Shown piece after piece: positions 55,480-64,000 of a stretch of 64,000 nucleotides of DNA (position 1 is its first letter; every line of letters begins with the position of its first letter). The notes below the pieces were generated by a model, which did not search any database, was not told the DNA's origin, and saw only the letters and a program-made list of their open reading frames with translations. Position numbers and translations under genes: made by a program. Location of the stretch: positions 1-64,000 of the forward strand of contig NZ_JARNTW010000025.1 of the NCBI RefSeq assembly GCF_029433105.1, written 5' to 3'. The DNA is from Runella sp. MFBS21. Lineage in GTDB: Bacteria; Bacteroidota; Bacteroidia; Cytophagales; Spirosomataceae.

Positions 55480-56417
55480 GTCGCTTACCTTTTGTATCTT
55501 TTATTACCATCAATTACAACCAAGCGGCAGTCACTTGTCAGATGCTTGATTCGACACGTCTGCTTACGTATCGTAATTTTGAGGTGATTGTAGTAGACAA
55601 CGCTTCCGCAGAAGATCCCACACCTCTGATAGCCCAAGGAAACTATGAAGGAGTACGGGTGATTTTGAGTGACAAAAATCTAGGGTTTTCGGGCGGTAAT
55701 AATGTAGGAATCAAGGCAGCAAAAGGCGATTATTATTTTTTCTTAAACAACGATACCGTAGTGACGCCCGACTTATTGGAGCAGCTTCTTCAACCTTTTC
55801 AGAAAGATCCTACGGTGGGAGTCGTTTGTCCCAAAATTCGTTTTTTTGATCATCCAAACGTGATTCAATACGCTGGATACCACCCTTTGAGCAAATACAC
55901 GGGGCGTACTTGGGCAATTGGTTTAGAAGAACAAGATCATGGGCAGTATGATGTATCTGGCCCTACACATTTTGCGCATGGAGCTGCCATGATGGTAAAA
56001 AAAGAAGTGTTGGCCAAAACAGGCACTTGGGAGGAGAGTTATTTTTTGTATTATGAAGAACTTGACTGGTCGGCACGTATAAGACGTGCGGGCTTTCAAA
56101 TATACTATCAAGCACAGGCTTTGATTTATCATAAAGAATCGATAAGTGTAGGGAAAGCCAATCCCATGAAAGTATATTATCACATACGAAATCGGCTGTG
56201 GTTTATGCGGCGCAATACCCAAGGATGGCCACTTTTTGTGTTTTGTGTATATTATTTTCTATTGGCTGTTCCCAAAGCCTTTATGGTGCATTTACTTAAA
56301 AGGGAATGGCCTTATTTGAAAGCCATCAAGGAGGCCATTAAGTGGAATTGGCAGCATCACATCAAAGCCAATGGCAGCATAGACCCTCCTGTCGAACTTA
56401 TTCCTTACCGAGTTTAA
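55476..56417 (+). CDS. Glycosyltransferase family 2 (rhamnosyltransferase-like)
   Basis: The 313-residue GT2 has SFITINYNQAAVTCQML, VIVVDNASAED, NLGFSGGNNVGIKAAKGD and the DxD-type FLNNDTVVTPD, followed by a domain with ELDWSARIRRAGF and a hydrophobic patch (LFVFCVYYFLLAVPKAF) near the C-terminus. The plan resembles WbbL-type rhamnosyltransferases. The donor sugar cannot be told. Its ATG overlaps the preceding stop as ATGA. Confidence 0.9.
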   Translation: MSRLPFVSFITINYNQAAVTCQMLDSTRLLTYRNFEVIVVDNASAEDPTPLIAQGNYEGVRVILSDKNLGFSGGNNVGIKAAKGDYYFFLNNDTVVTPDLLEQLLQPFQKDPTVGVVCPKIRFFDHPNVIQYAGYHPLSKYTGRTWAIGLEEQDHGQYDVSGPTHFAHGAAMMVKKEVLAKTGTWEESYFLYYEELDWSARIRRAGFQIYYQAQALIYHKESISVGKANPMKVYYHIRNRLWFMRRNTQGWPLFVFCVYYFLLAVPKAFMVHLLKREWPYLKAIKEAIKWNWQHHIKANGSIDPPVELIPYRV

Positions 56418-56434
56418 TCTCTCCTTTTTCGACG

Positions 56435-57643
56435 ATGATAGAATTGTTATTTATTCTTGGATTGGCGCTGGTTGTATATACTTACCTTGGGTATGGAATA
56501 GTGGTGTGGGTGATGATTGCGATAAAAGGGCGCAGGAAGCCTTACTACTCTGAAGACTATCTACCTGAGGTGACATTGGCGGTGCCTGCTTACAACGAAC
56601 TTTCGTGCTTGCCCGACAAAATCCAAAATTCTCTTGCGCAAGAATATCCAAAAGATAAGATTCGCTTTCTTTTTGTAACAGAAGGCTCCAATGACGGTTC
56701 GGAGCAATGGATTGAGGAGCATTATAAAGGAGTGGTAGAAGTACTTGGCGGGAGTGAGCGCCGTGGAAAAGTAGCTGCCATGAACAATGCCATGCAGTAT
56801 GTTCATACGCCTATCGTGATTTTTACGGATGCCAATACCCATCTTAATCGTCTGGCTGTCAGAAATATAGTGAGGCATTTTTCTGACCCTCAAGTAGGTG
56901 CAGTAGCTGGCGAAAAACGTATTCAGACCGCTGATAGTGAATCGGCGGCGGGAGCAGGCGAAGGGCTATATTGGAAATACGAATCCCAACTCAAACGCTG
57001 GGATGCCGAGCTACATACCATAGTGGGAGCGGCAGGGGAGTTGTTTGCGCTTCGTACGGAGCTTTATGAACCCGTCGAAACCGATACTATTCTGGATGAT
57101 TTTATAATTTCATTGCGCATAGCTGGGCGAGGATACCGAGTGGCTTACGAGCCTGAGGCTTATGCTTTAGAAGCTCCTTCCTATTCGATTTTGGACGAAC
57201 AAAAACGAAAAATTCGGATTGCAGCGGGCGGTTTTCAGTCGATTGTACGTCTTAAACATTTGCTGAATCCTTTCCAGTATGGGGTACTTACTTTTGAATA
57301 CGTATCGCATCGAGTGTTTCGGTGGGCGGTGGCGCCTTTGTGTTTGCCCCTCATTTTTTTGACCAATGCTTGGTTGGCTTGGAAATCCTATCCTCCTACG
57401 GATGTGATTTCGTATGGGTGGGCTGTGATGTTTCTATTGCAGTGTTTGTTTTATGGAGCAGCATGGGTAGGGTATCAGCTTGAGCAGCGTCAACTGCGGT
57501 GGAAACTCCTCTTTGTGCCGTTTTACTTTACCTTCATGAATGTATGTGCGCTGGCGGGATTGGTACGATACTTGCGTGGAAAGCAATCAGGGGCTTGGGA
57601 AAAAGTAAGACGAGCAGAGGGCATAACTTTGAAAAAATCGTAA
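56435..57643 (+). CDS. Membrane-bound glycosyltransferase family 2 (cellulose synthase/hyaluronan synthase-like)
   Basis: About 402 residues from the ATG at 56435, 17 bases behind the preceding stop (an earlier frame start at 56342 overlaps the previous gene and is rejected). It has an N-terminal membrane helix (about 4-24), LAVPAYNELSCLP, VTEGSNDGSEQWI, IFTDANTHLNR, AGEKRI and LDDFIISLRIAGRGYRV, then three or four C-terminal membrane helices (about 290-385). This is a processive-type or lipid-linked GT2. It probably adds a sugar to the polymer. Confidence 0.9.
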   Translation: MIELLFILGLALVVYTYLGYGIVVWVMIAIKGRRKPYYSEDYLPEVTLAVPAYNELSCLPDKIQNSLAQEYPKDKIRFLFVTEGSNDGSEQWIEEHYKGVVEVLGGSERRGKVAAMNNAMQYVHTPIVIFTDANTHLNRLAVRNIVRHFSDPQVGAVAGEKRIQTADSESAAGAGEGLYWKYESQLKRWDAELHTIVGAAGELFALRTELYEPVETDTILDDFIISLRIAGRGYRVAYEPEAYALEAPSYSILDEQKRKIRIAAGGFQSIVRLKHLLNPFQYGVLTFEYVSHRVFRWAVAPLCLPLIFLTNAWLAWKSYPPTDVISYGWAVMFLLQCLFYGAAWVGYQLEQRQLRWKLLFVPFYFTFMNVCALAGLVRYLRGKQSGAWEKVRRAEGITLKKS

Positions 57644-57698
57644 TAACACAGGCTGCTGCTTCACAATAGCGGCGCCATTAGCATGTACTTTTATTCTT

Positions 57699-58571
57699 AT
57701 GATTTTTGGACGAATCACCCACGGTCTTGGCAATCAGCTTTTTCAGTACGCACTAGCGCGTAATCTAGCCCTGCGTCTGGGTACTCAGGTATACGTGGAT
57801 TTGAGCTATTATAAATACACCTATACCAATGATACGCCGAGGGTATTTAAGCTTCAAAATTTTAATATTGACTATAAAATCCTCAACGGCTCTCCGCTTG
57901 AATATGTATCTAAAGCTACCAAGTTGTTTCCAAATCGGACGCTAAAGCCTTTGTGTGAATTTGTGAAGGAATCTGGTTTCAACTTTCATCCTGAGGTGTT
58001 GCAAGCGAAGTCTTCGGTTATCATTTTGGAGGGCTTTTGGCAATCTGAAAAATATTTTAAAGAAAACACAGTCACTCTCAAAAAAGAGCTCACCTTCAAA
58101 AAGAGCTTTAGTCCTCAGTTTGATTTTTACAAAAATGAAATCCTAAAAACGCCTAACCCCATTTCTATTCACATTCGTCGGGGAGATTATGTAAACAATG
58201 TAGAGTCAAGTCAAACTTTTGGGTTTATTGGGGACGGGTATTACCAACAAGCCGTTGACGTAGTTCAAAATCAATTTTCCGACTTTCGTTTCTTTGTTTT
58301 TAGTGATGATAAAGAGTGGACTAAAGAAAATTTCAAAGTAGGAAAGGATACTGTATATATCGACAATCCAGGGGATGACGGAGATATTGATGACCTTCAC
58401 TTGATGAGTTTGTGTAAACATCACGTCATTGCCAATAGCTCGTTTAGTTGGTGGGGAGCATGGCTGAGTAGTTTAGATAATAAACTGGTGATTGCTCCTA
58501 AAAACTGGTTTAAGAATAAGCCAGAAATGAATACAAAAGACTTGATACCAGATAGTTGGACGAAAATATAG
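57699..58571 (+). CDS. Alpha-1,2-fucosyltransferase-like enzyme, GT11
   Basis: The 290-residue protein starts MIFGRITHGLGNQLFQYALA, with the GT11 motif GLGNQLFQYA (9-18), has HIRRGDYV (158-165), the donor-binding signature of alpha-1,2- and alpha-1,6-fucosyltransferases, and NSSFSWWGAWLS near residue 246. It would add fucose, or a related deoxyhexose, from the GDP-linked donor. GDP-fucose synthesis genes are not in the window. Confidence 0.93.
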   Translation: MIFGRITHGLGNQLFQYALARNLALRLGTQVYVDLSYYKYTYTNDTPRVFKLQNFNIDYKILNGSPLEYVSKATKLFPNRTLKPLCEFVKESGFNFHPEVLQAKSSVIILEGFWQSEKYFKENTVTLKKELTFKKSFSPQFDFYKNEILKTPNPISIHIRRGDYVNNVESSQTFGFIGDGYYQQAVDVVQNQFSDFRFFVFSDDKEWTKENFKVGKDTVYIDNPGDDGDIDDLHLMSLCKHHVIANSSFSWWGAWLSSLDNKLVIAPKNWFKNKPEMNTKDLIPDSWTKI

Positions 58572-58581
58572 CTTATCGCTC

Positions 58582-60045
58582 ATGCTTGATCTGCTCTCCT
58601 CCATACCCTATTCACCACAAGGCAAGCGCTGGCTTTATGGCCTCATAGGCCTTGGGAGTGCGGCATTTGGAGGTATATTGATTGCCAAATTGGGAATGAC
58701 GGGGGTTGTATTTTCGGCCTTGATTCCGATAGGGCTGATTGTGGTAGGGGCTATTTTTCGCAATCCCAAGCTAGGGCTTCTCACTTACATTCAGTTGAGT
58801 TATTTGGTCAATGCTTTAGCGCGGTTTTTGCCTTTTAGTTTGCCTTACGGGCTTATTATTGACGGAGTGTTGGGGCTTACCTTACTTAGTTTGGTGGTCA
58901 ATGCCAAAAGCTTAAAGTGGGAGCGGATACAACATCCTACTTTTTACTTGGTTTTGATGTGGTTTGTTTACAACGTACTCGAAATTGCCAATCCTGAGTC
59001 GCCCTATAGAGCGGCTTGGTTTTATCACGCACGGCAGTTTTCTATCCACTGGATTATGGTATGTTGTATCATTTTGGTGCTGGATATTACTCGCAAAGAT
59101 ATTGTCAACTTGCTCAAAACTTGGATGATATGGTCGATTTTTGCGGCACTCTGGGCGTTTAAGCAACAGTACATCAGCCTGACCAATGCCGAGATAGAAT
59201 GGCTCAATGCGGGTGGTGCCAAAACCCATATCTTGTTTGGACATTTGAGGAGTTTTTCTTTTTATACCGATGCTTCTCAGTTTGGGGCCGAAATGGCCGG
59301 TTTGACCCTTGTGTGTCTTATTTTTATGTTTGAAGAAAAGACTTGGAAAGCAAAAATTCCCTACCTTATTTTGGCCTTTTTCTATTTTTGGGGGTTTGCG
59401 GTATCAGGTACGAGGAGTGCGCTTTTTATCATGTTGGCGGGTTATCCTTTCTATTTGTTTATCAAGCGCGATTTCAACAAAATCTTGCTCGGGATGTGCG
59501 TAGCTATTCCGATGATGATTATTCTTCTTTTTACAAATATTGGTAATACCAACTACCAAATTTATCGGATTCGTACTGCTTTGAGACCCATGGAAGACCC
59601 TTCTTTTTTGCTTCGTCTCGAAAACCAACAAAAACTCTCTAACTACTTACGGCATCTGCCTTTTGGGGCTGGAATTGGCTCGGCAGGGGATACCGGCGCA
59701 CGTTTTTCGCCGCACCATTTTGCTTCTCAAACTCCGCCTGACAGTTGGTTTGTGCAAGTATGGATTGAGACGGGGGTAGTGGGGCTGTATGTGTATATCG
59801 GGATGCTGTTGGGCATCATCGCGGTAGGGGTACATCGTATATGGAACCTGCAAGACCCCTGGCTTATCAAAATCATGTGTGCATTGTTGGCAGAGTTTGT
59901 AGGAGTAGTGGTGATGGGCTATTCCAATCCTGTGATGGGACAGTTTCCTACTAGCTCATTTATTTTTATTACTTCGATTTTATTTACTTCAAGCGAGCGC
60001 TGGGATCCGGCGTTTGGATTGATGTCAAAAAAGGGCAAAAGATGA
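58582..60045 (+). CDS. O-antigen ligase/polymerase-like membrane protein (Wzy/WaaL-type)
   Basis: The 487-residue protein has about eleven to twelve membrane segments and a large periplasmic loop between residues about 330 and 400, with FLLRLENQQKLSNYL, LPFGAGIGSAGDTG and PPDSWFVQVWIETGVVGLYVYIGM, which fits the Wzy_C/WaaL signature. It probably polymerises repeat units or ligates the polymer. It starts ten bases behind the fucosyltransferase and overlaps the next gene by four bases. Confidence 0.85.
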   Translation: MLDLLSSIPYSPQGKRWLYGLIGLGSAAFGGILIAKLGMTGVVFSALIPIGLIVVGAIFRNPKLGLLTYIQLSYLVNALARFLPFSLPYGLIIDGVLGLTLLSLVVNAKSLKWERIQHPTFYLVLMWFVYNVLEIANPESPYRAAWFYHARQFSIHWIMVCCIILVLDITRKDIVNLLKTWMIWSIFAALWAFKQQYISLTNAEIEWLNAGGAKTHILFGHLRSFSFYTDASQFGAEMAGLTLVCLIFMFEEKTWKAKIPYLILAFFYFWGFAVSGTRSALFIMLAGYPFYLFIKRDFNKILLGMCVAIPMMIILLFTNIGNTNYQIYRIRTALRPMEDPSFLLRLENQQKLSNYLRHLPFGAGIGSAGDTGARFSPHHFASQTPPDSWFVQVWIETGVVGLYVYIGMLLGIIAVGVHRIWNLQDPWLIKIMCALLAEFVGVVVMGYSNPVMGQFPTSSFIFITSILFTSSERWDPAFGLMSKKGKR

Positions 60046-60890
60046 AAGTAGCGCATTTGATATTGGTTCATACCCAGCCTCATCAGCTCAATCGATTGAT
60101 AGGAAGTCTACTTCATCCAGAAGCCGATTTTTATATACACCTCGACAAAAAAGCGGACATAAAAGTGTTTCGGGAGGCAATCACCCACCCCTCTGTCGTA
60201 TTTGTCACCAAAAGAGTAGATGTACGCTGGGGGGCTTATAGCATGGTACAGGCTACCCTCAACGGTTTTGAAGAAATATTGGCCACTAAAATCCCTTATG
60301 GCTATGTCAATTTGCTGAGTGGGCAGGATTACCCTTTACAGTCGCCGGAGACAATCCATCGGTTTTTGGCAAGCAATCCTCTTCAACAATACATGGAGTT
60401 TAGGGAGGTAGAAAATGACTGGCAGGAGGCAATTCCACGGATTAAAAAATACCATTTGGTGAATTTTAATATCCCAGGGAAATTCAAGCTTGAGGCTCTT
60501 ATCAATACCGTCCTTCCGCCGCGTCTGCTGCCCCAAGGAATGGTAGCGGTGGGGCGCTCCCAATGGTTTACGATTACCTTAGAGGCGGTTCGTTTTATCA
60601 TAACCTATCTCAAAGAACATCCCCGTTTGGTACGTTTTTTTAAGCTTACTTGGGGGGTAGATGAAATTATTTTTCAAACTATTTTGTACAATTCTCCTTT
60701 CAACGCCACGCTTGTCAACGACAACCTAAGGTATATTGATTGGTCTGAAGGAAAAAGTAGCCCCAAAACATTGACCCTAAAGGACAAAGAAGTATTGAAA
60801 AGTTCGACGAAGTTTTTTGCCCGTAAATTCAACGAAGCCACGGAGGCTTCTATATTGGATTGGTTGGATGAGGAAATGAAACAAGACTAA
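60042..60890 (+). CDS. Beta-1,6-N-acetylglucosaminyltransferase-like enzyme, GT14 (Branch family)
   Basis: The 282-residue protein has MKVAHLILVHTQPHQLNRLI, ADFYIHLDKKADIK, VRWGAYSMVQATLNGFEEIL and YVNLLSGQDYPLQSPETI, which are signature blocks of the Core-2/I-branching (GT14) family as found in bacterial capsule loci. WGVDEIIFQTILYNSPF occurs near the C-terminus. It probably adds a branch GlcNAc or xylose. The ATG overlaps the preceding stop as ATGA. Confidence 0.9.
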   Translation: MKVAHLILVHTQPHQLNRLIGSLLHPEADFYIHLDKKADIKVFREAITHPSVVFVTKRVDVRWGAYSMVQATLNGFEEILATKIPYGYVNLLSGQDYPLQSPETIHRFLASNPLQQYMEFREVENDWQEAIPRIKKYHLVNFNIPGKFKLEALINTVLPPRLLPQGMVAVGRSQWFTITLEAVRFIITYLKEHPRLVRFFKLTWGVDEIIFQTILYNSPFNATLVNDNLRYIDWSEGKSSPKTLTLKDKEVLKSSTKFFARKFNEATEASILDWLDEEMKQD

Positions 60891-60907
60891 AGGCTTACAA
60901 ATGTTTT

Positions 60908-61534
60908 TTATGAAGGATTGCTTACTTTTTCCCACTTACCATTGGTGGAGTTGTATTGTTTGAGGAGACGGGCGGGATTGCCACCTACTACTGAGTAAGG
61001 AGGGACATTTTTGGTGACAACGCTCCCGCCGGCTACTACCGAATGCTTGCCTATGGTGACACCTGCCGTGATTACGGCATTGGCTCCAATCCAGCATTCA
61101 TCTTCGATGATGATAGGACGAGTAGTAACGGGCTGACGGTGAATAGCCATAGAAGTGTCCTCATAAGAGTGATTAAGACCCGAAAACACCACGTGCTGGG
61201 CAATGATGACATCGTTGCCAATATGTACTGGGCCAATCACTACCGACCCGATGCCTACCGTAGAGTGAGAGCCAATGTGTACATCACCGACGCCATTGTT
61301 GACTACACAAAAAGACTCCACTGTACTATGAGGACCAAGACTAAAGGCATTGAAGGGCAATACATCGAGCCTTACTTTGGATCTGACAACGGAGGAAGAA
61401 TGACGCTTATGAATAAAGGGATTGACAAACCAACTTACCCATAGACGAGGTCGGGCCTGATTAGTTGGAATCAACAACCAATGAATGAGACGTTTGAGGG
61501 CAGGACGCTGGTCGACATAACTTTTGAGACTCAT
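60908..61534 (-). CDS. Left-handed beta-helix (hexapeptide) acyltransferase
   Basis: The 208-residue protein has repeated hexapeptide units, for example IGSHSTVGIGSVVIGPVHIG and IGANAVITAGVTIGKHSVVAGG, with the acceptor loop GLNHSYEDTSM and the C-terminal PPYSVVGGNPARLLKQY, typical of the WcaF/LacA acetyltransferase group. It likely O-acetylates a sugar of the polymer. It is convergent with GT14 and on the same strand as the GT4-like gene upstream. Confidence 0.9.
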   Translation of the reverse strand: MSLKSYVDQRPALKRLIHWLLIPTNQARPRLWVSWFVNPFIHKRHSSSVVRSKVRLDVLPFNAFSLGPHSTVESFCVVNNGVGDVHIGSHSTVGIGSVVIGPVHIGNDVIIAQHVVFSGLNHSYEDTSMAIHRQPVTTRPIIIEDECWIGANAVITAGVTIGKHSVVAGGSVVTKNVPPYSVVGGNPARLLKQYNSTNGKWEKVSNPS

Positions 61535-61558
61535 ACAATCAGGGATTATAAGGGCTAA

Positions 61559-62773
61559 CTAAATGGCTTTGGTAGGAATAGAACGAATGGCTTTGAGGAG
61601 GTCACCTACCGAATTTTCCCAAGTGTGCTGATGGGCAAAGGCAATGCGCTCGTGGCTACTTGAGAGTTCTTGACCAGCAAGTGCAAGGGCGATTTGTTTG
61701 GCAAATTGCTGTGGAGTTTCGGCCAAGTAGACGTGTTCTTTGAAAAGTGACATGGTATCGGTTTTGACGGCAATGACGGGTTTGCCCATGGCCAAATATT
61801 CATCGATTTTACGGGGGTAGTTGCCAATCGTGACCTCATTGAGGAGCTGAGGGTTGATGAGTACATTCATTCCTGCCAAATAAGCAGGGATTTCTTTGGG
61901 GGTTTTGGAACCTAAAAAATGCACATTAGAAAAAGCCTTGAGCTGGTCAGTAGGAAAAGAATCATCAGGAGAACCGATAAGTACAATCTGCCATTTTGGA
62001 TGGTTTTGTGCAATGGTTTGAAGCAGCCCACCATCAAGCCGCAAGCCCGTAAGTGCTCCTGCATAGCCGATGCGAGGCGTAGGAATCGCCGCCAAATCTT
62101 CGGGAATTACCTCGTTTTTTTGGGGGTCAAAAAGTGATAAATCACATCCTTGTCCTACATAAACGGAGTGGGGGTTGTAGCGAGCAGCTTGCTGTGCGAG
62201 ATAGAGGGAGTTGCTTGCTACTAAGTCAACTTTCTTCATCAGCAAAGGTTCTAAGCGAGCTCCGTGGCGACGCCAAAAATCGACGGCCAAGAAATTGTCC
62301 CTCAAATAATATACCGATACGCTAGGCCTGAGAAGTTCTTTCATATAAAATCCTTGAAGCATATCGTTGTCGTTGATTAGTATAAACGACTCCCAACCAA
62401 GGGTCGAAATCGCTTCTTTGATTTCTTTGGCGAAGCGTTTGCTATTGAGGTAATTGAGGCGGTCGTAAATAGGACCATCTGGGAGCCAATTGAGAGAGGC
62501 TAGCACCGATTTTGGACTTAAAACCCACAAATTGGGTTTGTCTTCAATCAGATTTTGGCCGTGGTGTTGGGCTATGAACTCTTTGCGTTGTTGAAATCGG
62601 CCTGATTTTTGAGAGATTACCGTTGACCAGTCAAGTGGGTCATTGATGAAAAGCACGCGATGCGATTCTGACAAAACATGAGCCATGTCTCGGATATTGC
62701 TGCCTAGGTTCTTTTCTTCCCAAGTTTGGCGGGAAGTAATGACAAAGTTGAGTTTTGGGAGGATTGGTTGCAT
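61559..62773 (-). CDS. Glycosyltransferase family 4-like (GT-B fold)
   Basis: About 404 residues from the ATG at 62771-62773. The N-terminal half has NLGSNIRDMAHVLSESHRVLFI, and the C-terminal half has PRIGYAGALTGLRLDGGLL, WQIVLIGSPDDSFP, NVHFLGSKTPKEIPAYLAGM and the donor-binding region LLNEVTIGNYPRKIDEYLAMGKPVIAV, as in GT1/GT4 retaining enzymes. It is located 24 bases upstream of the acyltransferase in the minus-strand direction, so the two are an operon. Confidence 0.87.
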   Translation of the reverse strand: MQPILPKLNFVITSRQTWEEKNLGSNIRDMAHVLSESHRVLFINDPLDWSTVISQKSGRFQQRKEFIAQHHGQNLIEDKPNLWVLSPKSVLASLNWLPDGPIYDRLNYLNSKRFAKEIKEAISTLGWESFILINDNDMLQGFYMKELLRPSVSVYYLRDNFLAVDFWRRHGARLEPLLMKKVDLVASNSLYLAQQAARYNPHSVYVGQGCDLSLFDPQKNEVIPEDLAAIPTPRIGYAGALTGLRLDGGLLQTIAQNHPKWQIVLIGSPDDSFPTDQLKAFSNVHFLGSKTPKEIPAYLAGMNVLINPQLLNEVTIGNYPRKIDEYLAMGKPVIAVKTDTMSLFKEHVYLAETPQQFAKQIALALAGQELSSSHERIAFAHQHTWENSVGDLLKAIRSIPTKAI

Positions 62774-63054
62774 ACTAAACAAAACGTCGATAGATGTGTT
62801 TCATAGTGAAAAGAGGTAGGGCAGCATTTATAGGAATAATTGAATAAAGATATTACCGATTATCTTTATATACAAGAAATATAAAAGGAATATGATTAAC
62901 AACTTTGTTTTTATTTTAACGTATTGAAATATAGTATTTTAGGTGGTTTTTGGGACGGTGATTTTACACCTGTCTATTATTGAAAACTACTTATAATAAA
63001 CATTTTAGTGTTTAAAATATACACTCCATAAATAAGAATAAATAGGATATTTGG

Positions 63055-63855
63055 ATGATAACAACTACGCAAAATTGGCAATATATTCGTGTTCAATATG
63101 TGTCCTTATTGTTTATTATGGTGGTTTGCGGTACACCTAGAGGGCACACACAGCAAAGCTCGGGTGGTTCGATGGCCGGACAACGTCCTGATTCTGTATA
63201 TATTGACTTCAATAAAGACATTGCCCAGCAGTTATTGCCTTTTGAAGAAATATACCAATTAGCCATTGCTAACTCTCCTTCCATAAAATACGAGAAAGAG
63301 ATTTCTACTGCTCAAAGTGCTGTTTATAAACTATCAAAAATGCAGATTTTGCAGTCGGGTGCGGGATTAGCGAGTTATTCTACTGGTAATCAAGCCATAC
63401 TTTCTACCGGGCCAGGTGCTCCGACTGATGCCATCGGACAAATCGCCAACGGTTATCGACTCGGGGCTAATTTTCAGGTGAGTTTGTACGATATTTTTGG
63501 CCGTAAACAGCAGCTTAAACAATCTAAAGCCAATTATCAAGCCTCTCAATATCGTAGAGAAGTGATTGAATTACAGCTTAGAAGGGAGTTGATTGATTTG
63601 TACCAAGACCTTATCACTACCCAACAACTCTTGCGGATTCGGTTTCAGGACGAAAAACTGGCACTTTCGTCTATGCAGTTGGCAGAAATAGAATTTCAGC
63701 AGCGTAAAATTGATTTGACTGCCGTGTCTACAATCAATAACCTCTATTATTCGTCTAAGTCTGCTACTGAACAAGTGAGAGGAACATTTCTGAAGTTTTT
63801 GTACAATCTTGAAGCTATGGTAGGGATGCCTATCTACTCACTCAAACGGAAATAG
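63055..63855 (+). CDS. TolC-like outer membrane efflux-type protein, short form, in polysaccharide export locus
   Basis: The 266-residue protein has an export signal (about 17-35), then one TolC-type repeat: PFEEIYQLAIANSPSIKYEKE, helix regions with QSKANYQASQYRREVIELQLRRELIDLYQDLI and SMQLAEIEFQQRKIDLTAVSTINNLYYSS. TolC proteins have about 400-500 residues with two repeats, so this is about half length and probably forms an oligomer with a different stoichiometry or works with another component. It lies just before a Wzz/Wzc-like gene, which suggests a role in polymer export. Confidence 0.75.
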   Translation: MITTTQNWQYIRVQYVSLLFIMVVCGTPRGHTQQSSGGSMAGQRPDSVYIDFNKDIAQQLLPFEEIYQLAIANSPSIKYEKEISTAQSAVYKLSKMQILQSGAGLASYSTGNQAILSTGPGAPTDAIGQIANGYRLGANFQVSLYDIFGRKQQLKQSKANYQASQYRREVIELQLRRELIDLYQDLITTQQLLRIRFQDEKLALSSMQLAEIEFQQRKIDLTAVSTINNLYYSSKSATEQVRGTFLKFLYNLEAMVGMPIYSLKRK

Positions 63856-63864
63856 CAAGCAGGT

Positions 63865-64000
63865 ATGTCGTATCATTTATTTATAAGATTCCTAAAAGAC
63901 CACATTATTTGGTTTATAGTATTGCCCATTGTGACGGCAGCTACGGTGTATTATTTTACCCGAAAAGAGCGCAAAGAGTATACCGTTCAGGCGACTATTT
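63865..64000 (+). CDS. Wzz/Wzc-like chain-length determinant protein, partial
   Basis: The ATG at 63865-63867 opens a frame that runs off the window end. The 45 visible codons read MSYHLFIRFLKDHIIWFIVL then PIVTAATVYYFTRKERKEYT, which is the typical N-terminal helix of the Wzz/Wzc/BY-kinase family, followed by the start of the periplasmic domain (EYTVQATI). It begins nine bases behind the TolC-like gene, so the two are an operon. Whether a kinase domain follows is not visible. Confidence 0.7.
   Translation, partial: MSYHLFIRFLKDHIIWFIVLPIVTAATVYYFTRKERKEYTVQATI

Noticed and set aside
60900-62800. Possibility that the minus-strand acyltransferase and GT4 genes are an inserted foreign unit in the plus-strand cluster
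   Set aside because: Their functions and composition match the rest of the polysaccharide cluster; opposite orientation alone is weak evidence.

Overview
The window looks like a chromosomal segment from a Bacteroidota bacterium, most likely order Cytophagales (Spirosomaceae-like). The evidence is a secreted protein with a type IX secretion (type B) C-terminal domain at 27588-29054, promoters of the TTTG / TANNTTTG type, almost no Shine-Dalgarno sequences, MenC- and LpxK-type genes of Bacteroidota character, and abundant envelope-glycan genes. No rRNA, tRNA or CRISPR array was seen.

Layout. (1) 1-1440: debris zone. A class III nucleotide cyclase gene (Pycsar-like by its DIRRST motif) is cut off at 115 next to an unidentified partial ORF, followed by a non-coding stretch with inverted repeats. 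(2) 1463-3361: secreted GH20 hexosaminidase. (3) 3542-8563: AT-rich two-gene unit, a 1547-aa P-loop NTPase with four membrane helices inserted between Walker A and Walker B, plus a small two-helix membrane protein. (4) 8573-23438: nine minus-strand genes, apparently one long operon for a surface glycan (GT39-like transferase, two halves of a transketolase, an epimerase-glycosyltransferase fusion, two related polytopic proteins, acyltransferase, GT2, a propeller-like protein and an SGNH protein). (5) 23550-40020: mostly housekeeping and envelope metabolism: DUF4173-type membrane protein, GMC oxidoreductase with subunit-3 partner, T9SS cargo, lpxK, menC, OmpA and HhH membrane proteins, an enolase-superfamily enzyme, an RraA-like protein, a PD40 protein, a 55-aa Cys-rich protein and pgi. 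(6) 40129-44899: AT-rich three-gene unit, HExxH/VWA protein, MoxR-type AAA+ ATPase and a leucine-rich-repeat protein with an internal BRCT-like domain. (7) 44952-47096: AraC regulator, GNAT and DinB-like proteins. (8) 47358-54291: hybrid histidine kinase, stand-alone CheR and CheB, REC-kinase and a single-domain receiver. (9) 54307-64000: exopolysaccharide cluster beginning with a pseudo-receiver/sugar-phosphotransferase fusion, continuing with glycosyltransferases, fucosyltransferase, a polymerase/ligase, acyltransferase, and ending with a TolC-like protein and the start of a Wzz/Wzc-like gene.

How it fits together: regions 8 and 9 together suggest a signalling cascade controlling a polysaccharide pathway; the receiver-like domain fused to the initiating sugar transferase is a possible physical link. 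Regions 3 and 6 are AT-rich NTPase modules inserted between ordinary genes and are the best candidates for undescribed systems, possibly conflict or defence related; that role is inference from architecture only. Region 1 may be the remains of a cyclic-nucleotide defence system.
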